21,816 nucleotides of DNA from a virus. Under the pieces are notes generated by a model that was given only the letters and a program-made list of their open reading frames with translations, was not told the DNA's origin and searched no databases. Numbering within the stretch: position 1 is the first letter of the stretch; the number at the start of each line of letters is the position of its first letter. The position numbers were made by a program, and so were the translations under genes. The stretch lies in IMG/VR virus record IMGVR_UViG_3300029258_003087, positions 1-21,816 of that record. The stretch is one strand, 5' to 3'. This document shows, in pieces, positions 5,292-12,744 of this stretch.

Positions 5292-7493
5292 ATGCCTACT
5301 GGCGCTTCGAGAATAAACATTACCTGGAAACAGGGACAGCAAAACGTCACAGGCGTTGACACATCCCGCGCCGCAGCCGTTGGTCTCACCGAGCGTGGCC
5401 CTATAGGTACCCGGACGACCGTTTTCAGCGCGGAGGAATACAGGAAGTATTTCGGCGGGTACATCGACAACGATGATTCAGACCTGTCGGTGGCCGTTGA
5501 TTCGTTCTTCGACAACGGCGGTACGGCCCTTGACGTCGTCCGGACTTGCCATTACACCGACATCAGCGATCCCGACAGCTACACGGCCGTCATTGGGACG
5601 TTGGATCTGGAAACCTACACGAGCGGCACTCCGACCTCGGGCTCGGAGACGTCGAGCGGTACCGAGCCGTTCGAACTCGCACCGGCGGACACACTGCTGA
5701 TCGACGTCGATGCGGGGGGCGTTCAGACGATCACTTTCAACGCGACCGCCGGGTATGTCGATTCGAGCGACACTTTCCCAGTGGGGGATCAGGTCGGCCT
5801 GACGTTGAATCTGTCCGTCGACGGCGGCTCGACCTTCACGGTGACGTTTGGCACGGCAACCACCGTTGCGGAGCTCGTGAACGACATCAACGCCGAGGGT
5901 ATCCCTGGGCTGCACGCCTACGAGTCCGGCGGCCAGGTCCGGATTCAGAGCGACAACCCGGGCACCAACTCATCGATCGCAATTATCGCCGGTGGAACGA
6001 ATACCATCACCTGGGGCGCCCCGGTGGCAGGAACCGGCGACGTTGCGAACATCTATGCGGTCACGGCGGCCGAGGCCGAGGCCCACATCGAGGCCACTCT
6101 GACCGGCGCGTCGGTGGACGTTGAGACCGGTGGAGAAATCACCATCACTAGCTCAACGACGGGAACGTCTTCGAGCGTCCAGATGACTGGAACCGCGCAG
6201 ACCAAGTTTGGGTTTGACGGTGCCGTCCATAGCGGCTCTACGGCCGGGACAACCACGACGCTCACGGTCAACGGCAAAACAGAGGGTGAGTATGCAAACA
6301 GCCTCTACGCCGTTGTTGCGGACGCCAGCAGCGGCGATGCGGCTTACTTCGACCTGTCGATCACGCGTGACGGCGAGGTAGAGGAGAGCTGGGCCAACCT
6401 CACGATGGATCCGGCGGACGAACGCTATGTGATCAACATCGTCAACGATGAGCTGATCGGATCCGACTTGATCAATCTCGTGGACGCGGAACTGATGGGC
6501 GGCGCGGGCTACACGGCACTGGAGGCGCGCCCGACAAACGGCACATTCGGGCCGCTCACGGGTGGCGACGACGGTCTGTCGGGGCTTCTCGATTCCGATT
6601 TCGTTGGCTCCAGCGCGGGTTACACGGGGCTCTACGCCCTTGACGACGAAGCGGACATCCGCCTCTTCTCCGTCCCGGGGCACGCCTCGTCGGCAGTCCA
6701 CGCGGGGATCAACGCGTATATTGAGCACAGGGAAAAGGGCATATATGGCGTCCATCCGACGCCGGGCCCCGATCAGGGTGTCGTGAGTGCGGTCACGATG
6801 AAGACGTGGTCTGAAAATTACCTGCACAACACGACCGAGTTCGGGTGTTGTGCCTGGCCACGGATCAAGATTTCCAACCCATCCAGCGCGGTGTTCGGCG
6901 ATGTCGACACGGTGACGATCGGCTCCGAGATGGCGAAGATGGGCCGATTCGCCTACAATGATCGTTACAACCCTGACGGTGTCCTCGTGAGTACCGCCGG
7001 GATCAAGGACGGCCGTGGTGTGGTTGTCAACTGCCTTGGAGTCGAGTACGACGACATGCTGATTCAGTCGAAGGCCGACCTAATCGCAGACGTGAATATC
7101 GAGCCGATCCGCAAGTTCAAAAACACCGCGTACCATTGGGACGGCGGCGACAACCTCACGATCAACGGCGATTGGCCGCGCCAGTGGCATGCGCGGGGGG
7201 CCGTTTACATCGTCAAGTCCATCGAGGCAGATTCTTTGTGGGTCAAGCACTCGAAGAACAATCCTCAGACGCGGTCGCAGTGGGAGCGCCAGGGGAACCG
7301 CTTCTTGGCCACACTCCCCGAGACGGCATTCGACGAGGACCGGCCGACATACTGGGAAGTCTCCGACGCCCTCAACGGCCCGGACATCCGCGCACAGCAG
7401 CGCATTCGGGGCAAGCTGGGCTTGGGCTTCTCGGACGACGCGAAATACGTGGAAATCATCGTCACCCGGACGGTGGCCACGACGACAAGCTAA
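5292..7493 (+). CDS. Contractile tail sheath protein with inserted beta domains
   Basis: 733 residues from ATG 5292 with a near-perfect SD. The N terminus has the sheath start pattern: a short strand, then AAAVGLTERGPIGTRTTVFS, AEEYRKYFGGY and a FFDNGGTALDVVRT strand-helix. The C-terminal half carries the conserved sheath core: HASSAVHAGINAYIEHRE, WPRIKISNPSS, a VYIVKSIEADSLWVKHSKN strand, FLATLPETAFDEDRPTYWEV, and the last KYVEIIVTRT strand that in sheaths links neighbouring subunits. Between them, about residues 118-320 is a Thr/Gly/Ser-rich insertion made of flagellin-IN-like units. Sheaths of P2/Mu type are about 400-500 residues, so the extra length is explained by this insertion. It likely projects from the outer surface of the sheath without hindering contraction. 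The protein polymerises around the tube and contracts on infection. Confidence 0.92.
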   Translation: MPTGASRINITWKQGQQNVTGVDTSRAAAVGLTERGPIGTRTTVFSAEEYRKYFGGYIDNDDSDLSVAVDSFFDNGGTALDVVRTCHYTDISDPDSYTAVIGTLDLETYTSGTPTSGSETSSGTEPFELAPADTLLIDVDAGGVQTITFNATAGYVDSSDTFPVGDQVGLTLNLSVDGGSTFTVTFGTATTVAELVNDINAEGIPGLHAYESGGQVRIQSDNPGTNSSIAIIAGGTNTITWGAPVAGTGDVANIYAVTAAEAEAHIEATLTGASVDVETGGEITITSSTTGTSSSVQMTGTAQTKFGFDGAVHSGSTAGTTTTLTVNGKTEGEYANSLYAVVADASSGDAAYFDLSITRDGEVEESWANLTMDPADERYVINIVNDELIGSDLINLVDAELMGGAGYTALEARPTNGTFGPLTGGDDGLSGLLDSDFVGSSAGYTGLYALDDEADIRLFSVPGHASSAVHAGINAYIEHREKGIYGVHPTPGPDQGVVSAVTMKTWSENYLHNTTEFGCCAWPRIKISNPSSAVFGDVDTVTIGSEMAKMGRFAYNDRYNPDGVLVSTAGIKDGRGVVVNCLGVEYDDMLIQSKADLIADVNIEPIRKFKNTAYHWDGGDNLTINGDWPRQWHARGAVYIVKSIEADSLWVKHSKNNPQTRSQWERQGNRFLATLPETAFDEDRPTYWEVSDALNGPDIRAQQRIRGKLGLGFSDDAKYVEIIVTRTVATTTS
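5643..6251 (+). repeat. IN-like domain insertion in the sheath, with one unit nested inside another
   Basis: Codons about 118-320 of the sheath. The outer unit appears split: its first strands are TLLIDVDAGGVQTITFN (about 133-150), and its helix and closing strands resume at VTAAEAEAHIEATL, ITITSSTTGTSSSVQM and FGFDG (about 257-310). Between them lies a complete second unit (about 166-250: LTLNLSVDGGSTFTVTFG, VAELVNDIN, GGQVRIQS, TITWGAP). The single copy in the gene at 2867 shows the uninterrupted order, which is the basis for the nesting claim. Confidence 0.5.
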
Positions 7494-7505
7494 AGGAGAC
7501 CCACG

Positions 7506-7976
7506 ATGCCGAAGGATCAACCAAAAAATTTCTTCATGCAGCCCAAGTGGGTGCTGTACATCGACGATATCGAGCGTGTTCGATTTTCGCGTGTGACAAT
7601 ACCCGACGAGACTGTCACCGATAACGTGATCCGCCAGTCCGCGCAAACCTTCCCGGATCGCGCGCCGGGCGAGTATCAACCCGTCGACATCGATCTCGAA
7701 GGTCCGGCCTTTTTCGCGGATCCGACGTTCCGAACGCTCTGGAACAGGACGATCGATGTCATCCGTGGCGGCGGCAGCATCGGCGAGGCGCTCTATTTCG
7801 ATTGCGATCTTGTTCAGCTCGATCGCGACAATGAGACCGAGTTGGAGAAGTACCGCTTGCACCGGTGCTATTGCGGCGGCCGGAAGTTTGGCGATTTCGA
7901 CGCCGAGACTGACGGTGCGCGGAAGAAGGGCGCCTTTATTCGCCCGCAGAAAATCGAAGAAATCCCGGTCGCCTAA
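7506..7976 (+). CDS. Tail tube protein
   Basis: 156 residues from ATG 7506, with AAAGGAGAC just upstream at about 7492-7500. Being directly after the sheath and before the chaperone genes, at the standard size for contractile-tail tube subunits (about 140-170), is the main evidence. The sequence shows an N-terminal WVLYIDDIERVRFSRVTIPD that fits a tube beta-strand leading into the inner-barrel loop, YQPVDIDLEGPAFF, and a C-terminal strand region KYRLHRCYCGGRKFGDFD. Many subunits would stack as hexameric rings inside the sheath to form the DNA channel, with length set by the tape measure. I do not see a family-defining motif, so a related minor tail protein cannot be excluded. Confidence 0.6.
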   Translation: MPKDQPKNFFMQPKWVLYIDDIERVRFSRVTIPDETVTDNVIRQSAQTFPDRAPGEYQPVDIDLEGPAFFADPTFRTLWNRTIDVIRGGGSIGEALYFDCDLVQLDRDNETELEKYRLHRCYCGGRKFGDFDAETDGARKKGAFIRPQKIEEIPVA

Positions 7977-8012
7977 TCTCAGGCGCCGAAAAAAAGAAAG
8001 GCTTTGGGGCAA

Positions 8013-8837
8013 ATGTCAGAAATTATTAAGTTTCCGTCAAGAATGGAAGTGGAGATGCGCGCCCGCTCGGTTTCCGAGTTGCGCCAAACACTGAGCGGAT
8101 TCCGCGATTCTCTCGTAGGCGCTCAAACGGCCGCGCTCGAAGGTGCCACCGTCAAGCTTGTGTCACCGGGAGACTACCCGGTCGAACGCATCGCAGGCGT
8201 AGACGATAGCGTCAATTGGATCAAGGCGACCACGGAGGACCGTCTTTACGGACTGCTCGCAACGCGGGTCATTTCGTTTGAGAAGGGGCGCCACTACCGG
8301 ATGGAAAACGCGTGTGAGCGCTGTCCCAAAAAGTACATGCACGATGTGGATTTGCGCCGCGTCGAGGACGGTGGCGATATTGTCGTCTGGGAATTCGAAG
8401 ACGACGATCATCGGGATCGGTTCAAAAAGGATATTCCATTCGAGGGGATGCTGGGGGACAAGCTCGTCAAGTGGCGCATGGCCTACGGCGAAGACGAGCA
8501 GCTCATCGAGCGTGTTTCGGATGGGAATCCCAATGCGAAGACTGACGAGTTGAGCCTCCGGACGCGCATCGTCGAAGTTGAAGGGATAAATAGTAACGAC
8601 ATCAGCAAGTGGCTCGAAAGCCTTGGCGATGAGCGACTTGAGCTTCAGGACATGATGTCCGAGGCAACCCACGGTGTTGACCTCGTGGTCGACACGAAAT
8701 GTGTGTGGTGTAACTCTTCGCAGGAAGCAACGATCCCTTTCGATTTGGAATTCTGGATTCCGGTAGTCGCGCGCGAGCGGGATCGACGTCGAGATCGCAG
8801 GGACAAAGCCCTGATGAGAGCGGCGCAGCGGAGATAA
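8013..8837 (+). CDS. Tail assembly chaperone, T4 gp51/gp26-like with two Cys pairs (frame G)
   Basis: 274 residues from ATG 8013. A TTG at 8004 is also in frame but poorly spaced from the A/G-rich GAAAGG near 7996-8001. The layout (about residues 75-105: LYGLLATRVISF... then CERC; about 150-160: a WRMAYGEDEQLIERV segment; then RTRIVEVEGI; C-terminal DLVVDTKCVWC before IPFDLEFWIP) matches the phage family described as T4 gp26/gp51-like or tail assembly chaperone, encoded between tube and tape measure. Cys101/104 and Cys230/233 look like a split zinc-binding site. The product likely coats the tape measure while the tail assembles and is absent from the virion. The last ~30 residues are Arg/Asp-rich. 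A -1 slippery heptamer at codons 242-243 connects to the next frame. Confidence 0.65.
   Translation: MSEIIKFPSRMEVEMRARSVSELRQTLSGFRDSLVGAQTAALEGATVKLVSPGDYPVERIAGVDDSVNWIKATTEDRLYGLLATRVISFEKGRHYRMENACERCPKKYMHDVDLRRVEDGGDIVVWEFEDDDHRDRFKKDIPFEGMLGDKLVKWRMAYGEDEQLIERVSDGNPNAKTDELSLRTRIVEVEGINSNDISKWLESLGDERLELQDMMSEATHGVDLVVDTKCVWCNSSQEATIPFDLEFWIPVVARERDRRRDRRDKALMRAAQRR
8735..8761 (+). promoter_or_regulatory. Programmed -1 ribosomal frameshift site (CCCTTTC) plus downstream hairpin
   Basis: The heptamer C CCT TTC at 8735-8741 is in the correct phase of the upstream frame (Pro242-Phe243) and fits X XXY YYZ, so both tRNAs can re-pair on CCC and TTT. Five bases later GGAAT (8747-8751) and ATTCC (8757-8761) form a perfect five-pair stem with a five-base loop, extendable by wobble pairs. 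The last stop in the -1 frame is TAA 8711-8713, so a slip here enters an open frame that runs to 9157. This is the classic G/GT chaperone arrangement. Confidence 0.65.
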
Positions 8838-9157
8838 TAAATTACGGCGTCAGCCCGGTCGTCTCCCCAGAATTGCTGTACATCTTGCGCTCGTTCGAGG
8901 TGCGCCCGTGTAGTGCCACACTCGATGAATGGTACAACCTGAAGACGGTTGCGAGCGTCGAACCGCTCGTCGATCCGTTTGACGAGCAGAGTCTTTTTGA
9001 CCTCCAGTTTGACCTTTGCGTAAGCGCTCCGATGGCGATATCAATGAACATGAGGTGGGAGGACGCTGGTCAGCTACCCATGAAAGATGCTATTCGTATA
9101 CAAGAGACTTTGTACAAGAGAAACGATGCATTAGTTAGAGCGTTGAAGGACAAATAA
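8741..9157 (+). CDS. Tail assembly chaperone second frame (T), probably made only as a -1 frameshift G-T fusion
   Basis: The frame is open from 8714 to TAA 9155-9157 and overlaps the end of the upstream chaperone by more than 100 bases. The first conventional start codon is TTG 8873, with no SD before it; ATG or GTG starts are absent until deep in the frame. If reached by slippage at 8735-8741 the fusion would be about 381 residues: 243 from the first frame plus 138 here. The unique part begins with a flexible Ser/Gly/Arg stretch and then a folded-looking segment, ELLYILRSFEVRPCSATLDEW, continuing to a Lys-rich helical end. Position directly before the tape measure gene fits lambda GT-type logic, where the T part recruits tube subunits. 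If translated alone from 8873 it would be 94 residues. No other function is recognised. Confidence 0.65.
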   Translation, partial: RFGILDSGSRARAGSTSRSQGQSPDESGAAEIINYGVSPVVSPELLYILRSFEVRPCSATLDEWYNLKTVASVEPLVDPFDEQSLFDLQFDLCVSAPMAISMNMRWEDAGQLPMKDAIRIQETLYKRNDALVRALKDK

Positions 9158-9182
9158 CGGGGAACGGCAGAAAAGGGAGTCC

Positions 9183-11867
9183 ATGGCTGGCAAAAGCCTG
9201 AAGACTATCTTTGACGTTTTGGCCAGGGATGGCGCCACCCCAGTCCTGAATAAAGTCACAAATTCGTTCGGAAGTATGCGTAAGGCCGCAAAGAGCGCTG
9301 ATCAGGCGTTGGGCGGCATGAATGCTGGCGCGGCGGCCATGCAAAAGCGCATGACCACCATCATGGCCGGTGGTATCATCGGCGCGGGATTCCTGAAGGC
9401 CGGTGCGGGATTACAGAACTTCGTCAAGGGGGCGGTCGCTCAGGCCGGCGACCTCGAATACGAGCTTGCTACCCTCAAGGGCATCTCGGGGGCTACGGCC
9501 GACGAAATGGATCGCCTTGCGGCGGCGGCGTCCAAGGCTGGCGTGGAAACCCAATTCACGCCGACACAGGCGGTGGAGGGACTCGCGGCCCTTGCACAAC
9601 AGGGCTTCACGACGGCCCAGCAGCTCGACACACTCATGCCGTCCCTATTCCTTGCAGGCGCGTCCGGTGGAAAGATCCCCCTTGAGGAGGGGGCGAAACT
9701 CACGACTCAGACACTCAAGGCGTTTGGGCTCCAGGCGGAGGACGCCGGTATCCTTGTCGATCAGTTGGTCAAGACGACTACGCAGTCCGGACTCGCCATT
9801 GATGAGCTTACCGAGTCATTACAGAATGCATCGGCGGGTGCGATTTCAATGGGGCTTGGCATCGAGGATTCCATGGCGGCGCTGGGTTTGATCAAGAATA
9901 TCATCCCGTCGGCGGCGATGGCGGGGTCCGCCTTCCAGATCATGACCGGCCGATTGAGCGCGACGCGCACGCAGAAGAAAATCAAGGAGGCCATGGGGAT
10001 CGACGTTGTCGACGCGGCGACCGGCAAGTACATGGCTTTTGACAAGCTCCTCGTGAAGATGAGCGACAAGTTGGGCAAGATGGAGGAGGGCGCGCGCGGG
10101 GCGTTGGTCGGGGAGGCGTTCGGTGAGCGTGCCAAAAAGGGTATTCTTTCTATCTTCCAGCAGCTTAGTACGGGCATTACGACAACCGAGGGGCAGGTCC
10201 TGAAGGGCGCGGAGGCATTCGCCTATTACAAGGACCAACTCGATCCGGATGTGGTGCGAGGTTTCGCACAGTCCATGAACGACTTGAAGCTAGACACTCT
10301 CAGGGGGCAGATGGAGCTTCTTACCGGCTCCGTCCAAACGTTCATGATGGAGATGGGCAAGGGCTCGGCGGCGTTCTCGAAGAAGATCGTCAAAGCATTC
10401 CTTGGCGGCTTCAATACGATGCTGTCGATGTTCCAGGAGCTCCCGGATGGATTGAAAACCGGGATCGCCGCCTTCGTGATGTTGGCAGGGACGATCACGA
10501 AGCTGATCGGCGTCATATTGATTGCGCGCGCGGGGTTGGGTCTGTTCGGGTTCAGTCTCAGCGGTGTCTTGATGGGGATCGGTAAAATGCTGCTACTCGC
10601 GGCGCCGCTGACGTTGTTCTTTGGTGGCATCGCCCTCGGGGCCTACGGTATCTATCGGGCCGTCGCGAGGAACTTCGGCAACGCGGAGAAGTCGACGGCA
10701 TCCTTCACCGACAAAGTCAAGATGGCGTTCAAGGGCATCGTGGACATCGTCAAGACGGGCGGCTTGTCAGAGGCGACAGAGAAGGAATTCCTGAAGATGG
10801 GCAAGTCGCCGATGCTGTCGGCGTTCTTCAAGCGCTTCATCTCAATGTGGCGCAACGCGAAGGCGTTCTTCTCCGGTGTGGTCCAGGGGTTTGACGAGGG
10901 GCTAGTGCGTCTTGAAGGGCCGTGGAATCGTTTCACAGACGTCATCACCAGGGTATTCAATATTTGGACCGGCGGAACACAACGAGGCATCAGCGATACA
11001 GGTATATGGACAGAGAAGGGCCGGATATTCGGAGACACCTTGGTCGGGCTTAGCGAGATGGTCCTTGATCTCATGACGAAGTTTGTAGAGCTCGGGGAAA
11101 AGGGGGCGCAATCGCTTGAAGGTATTACCGTGGACGATGTCGTCGATGGGTTCGCGAAACTGATAGGAGTTATCAAGGTCGTTGGAAGGGCGTTCCATGG
11201 GGTTTTTTGGCTCTTCGACAAAATAGGCACACACATCGGCGAGATGGTTGGTGGTATCGTTACCCTGTTCGATGGTTTGGGGTCCGTCATCTCTGGCTTC
11301 TGGAACAACAACGAGCAGCTTTCGGCCGCCGGTATGGCGAAAATCAAAGGCGTCCTTACGGGAGAATTCACTAGCGCTGGGGCATCGCTTAGGGAAAACA
11401 TGGCGCGGCAGAGGGAGCAGGCGGGCGGACTAGCAGAAACGCGGGAACTTGCGCTTGCGCGCATGAGGTTTGCTGTCGGCGCGCGGGAGCGAGACACGAC
11501 GCCGTTGGATGGACTCGACAGAGGAGAACGCCGGGCGGCAATGTCTGGCGATCAGACTGTGATGAGCCAGATGAATAGCAACATCGCCGAAATGACCGCC
11601 CGGCTCCGCGCGCGCCAGGCTGAGATCGTGGAGTACAAGAAGAGCGAGGACTATCAAGAGGGTGTGGTGGCACCGCAAACACGGCAAGCACTTGCGGAAG
11701 AGATGAAGGTCATCAAGCAGGCGCTGACACAGACGCCCAAGGTCATCATGGTCAACGTCGACGGGCGCCGGTTGTTTGAGGTCCAGATGGAGAACGCTGC
11801 GGAAGATCGCGAGGACAATTTCGATGATCCGAACATGTCGCCAGTGACCCAGCCAGGAGCAATATAA
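9183..11867 (+). CDS. Tail tape measure protein
   Basis: 894 residues from ATG 9183 with GGGAG at 9175-9179. Residues about 85-300 match the phage tail tape measure core (TP901/PhageMin_Tail type): LEYELATLKGISGATADEMD, then a long Ala-rich TPTQAVEGLAALAQQGF, LMPSLFLAGASGG, TTQTLKAFGLQAEDA, FQIMTGRLSA. About 424-491 is a strongly hydrophobic stretch in two to three helices (GIAAFVMLAGTITKLIGVI and onward), which may enter the host inner membrane during DNA delivery. The C-terminal third is helical and charged. By the lambda rule of roughly 1.5 angstrom per residue the tail would be about 130 nm, a reasonable contractile length. No lysozyme or peptidase domain is seen. The stop overlaps the next ATG (TAATG). 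Confidence 0.93.
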   Translation: MAGKSLKTIFDVLARDGATPVLNKVTNSFGSMRKAAKSADQALGGMNAGAAAMQKRMTTIMAGGIIGAGFLKAGAGLQNFVKGAVAQAGDLEYELATLKGISGATADEMDRLAAAASKAGVETQFTPTQAVEGLAALAQQGFTTAQQLDTLMPSLFLAGASGGKIPLEEGAKLTTQTLKAFGLQAEDAGILVDQLVKTTTQSGLAIDELTESLQNASAGAISMGLGIEDSMAALGLIKNIIPSAAMAGSAFQIMTGRLSATRTQKKIKEAMGIDVVDAATGKYMAFDKLLVKMSDKLGKMEEGARGALVGEAFGERAKKGILSIFQQLSTGITTTEGQVLKGAEAFAYYKDQLDPDVVRGFAQSMNDLKLDTLRGQMELLTGSVQTFMMEMGKGSAAFSKKIVKAFLGGFNTMLSMFQELPDGLKTGIAAFVMLAGTITKLIGVILIARAGLGLFGFSLSGVLMGIGKMLLLAAPLTLFFGGIALGAYGIYRAVARNFGNAEKSTASFTDKVKMAFKGIVDIVKTGGLSEATEKEFLKMGKSPMLSAFFKRFISMWRNAKAFFSGVVQGFDEGLVRLEGPWNRFTDVITRVFNIWTGGTQRGISDTGIWTEKGRIFGDTLVGLSEMVLDLMTKFVELGEKGAQSLEGITVDDVVDGFAKLIGVIKVVGRAFHGVFWLFDKIGTHIGEMVGGIVTLFDGLGSVISGFWNNNEQLSAAGMAKIKGVLTGEFTSAGASLRENMARQREQAGGLAETRELALARMRFAVGARERDTTPLDGLDRGERRAAMSGDQTVMSQMNSNIAEMTARLRARQAEIVEYKKSEDYQEGVVAPQTRQALAEEMKVIKQALTQTPKVIMVNVDGRRLFEVQMENAAEDREDNFDDPNMSPVTQPGAI

Positions 11868-12397
11868 TGACCGATGTGCCGACAGACGTGCGAACCACGA
11901 TCGTGAACGTAGACACGGGGAAGGGGCTCTTCCTGCAATATGAGCCCGAGACCCTGACCGGCAACGTTGCGGCGACGTACAATTCAGATCCCGCGCTCGG
12001 CGGGACGCACGAAAACCTGATGTTCTCACACACGGGGAACGAGAATTTTTCGATCGGAATGCGCTGGAATAGGATAATGCTTACGGCCATCACGGGAAAA
12101 TCGACAGACGAGGCGTCGAAGATCATCGACGACGCGCGGGCGTTCATCCGAGCGCTCCTGAACCCGGCGAAGCTTGTCATCGAAGTCGTGGGCGGCGAAC
12201 CACCGCTCGTCAATATCACGTGTCCAGGGGTGTTCGACGTCTACGCGAGGCTGACAACGATTGACTGGGAGGTGCCACGGCGCGACCCGGCGACCGGCCA
12301 GATTATGGAATTGAGCATGGGGTGCACCTTCCGGGAGGATCCGCAGTACAGGTACACCTACGACGACATTATCGACATCGGCTATGAAAGGAGCTGA
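11867..12397 (+). CDS. Tail hub/tube-initiator-like protein preceding the LysM gene
   Basis: 176 residues from ATG 11867 (TAATG). The sequence opens with strands (TTIVNVDTGKGLFLQYEPE), followed by FSIGMRWNRIML, a helix EASKIIDDARAFIRALLNP, and a closing pair VYARLTTIDWEVPRRDP and MELSMGCTFREDPQ. In many contractile phages and injection systems a protein of this kind sits between the tape measure and the LysM gene and forms the adaptor or first ring linking tube and hub. 'I-x-W-x-[VI]-x-R...D-P-x-T-G' is a feature I associate with that slot. Assignment is by order and general pattern; the exact homologue (T4 gp53/gp54-like or tube initiator) is not settled. Confidence 0.5.
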   Translation: MTDVPTDVRTTIVNVDTGKGLFLQYEPETLTGNVAATYNSDPALGGTHENLMFSHTGNENFSIGMRWNRIMLTAITGKSTDEASKIIDDARAFIRALLNPAKLVIEVVGGEPPLVNITCPGVFDVYARLTTIDWEVPRRDPATGQIMELSMGCTFREDPQYRYTYDDIIDIGYERS

Positions 12398-12399
12398 CC

Positions 12400-12744
12400 A
12401 TGGCGGTTCTATGGGAGCTCAGCCCCTACCAGCTATGTTATGAGACCTACGATGCCCGGGCTAGGCTCTACACGACCGACTATGAGCCGTATCCCTATGA
12501 GGACTTGCCCGACAACATCGAGCACATCGTGGTGGAGGGTGAGACCTGGGATGATATCGCGCACACCTACTGGTCGCCAATTTTCCAGGCCGGGGCGCTG
12601 TGGCGGTATATCGCAGACTTCCAGCCGGACCCGGTGACCGATCCCTTCATCACGCTCAAGGCCGGGGTGACCGTAGTGGTCCCGTCCAGGAACACGCTGT
12701 ACACAAAAATTCTAGACCCGGATCGGAGAAGGATCGTTGATTAA
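12400..12744 (+). CDS. LysM-domain baseplate/tail hub protein (gpX / gp53-like)
   Basis: 114 residues from ATG 12400, with AAAGGAG at about 12387-12393. Residues about 42-96 form one LysM domain: EHIVVEGETWDDIAHTYW, then ALWRYIADFQPDP (the 'W-x-x-I-x-x-x-N' slot, with F-Q in place of N), a loop, and LKAGVTVVVPS (the 'l-x-pG-x-x-l-x-iP' end). Single-LysM proteins of this size are standard between tape measure and gpD-like hub in P2/Mu-type phages and contractile injection systems, where they bind peptidoglycan or brace the baseplate hub. Its last codons overlap the next gene's start. Confidence 0.8.
   Translation: MAVLWELSPYQLCYETYDARARLYTTDYEPYPYEDLPDNIEHIVVEGETWDDIAHTYWSPIFQAGALWRYIADFQPDPVTDPFITLKAGVTVVVPSRNTLYTKILDPDRRRIVD

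Noticed and set aside
5546-6124. 192-codon plus-strand frame inside the sheath insertion
   Set aside because: Out-of-frame shadow, extremely Arg/Gly/His-rich as expected from repetitive GC-rich sequence; no start signal.
7080-8012. 310-codon open frame on the minus strand
   Set aside because: It lies opposite the end of the sheath gene and the whole tube gene; its Arg/Asp/Val-rich translation is the usual complement of GC-rich coding DNA and shows no domain.
11203-11208. Run of six T in the tape measure gene as a possible slippery site
   Set aside because: Phase is G GTT TTT TGG, which does not satisfy X XXY YYZ for the zero frame.
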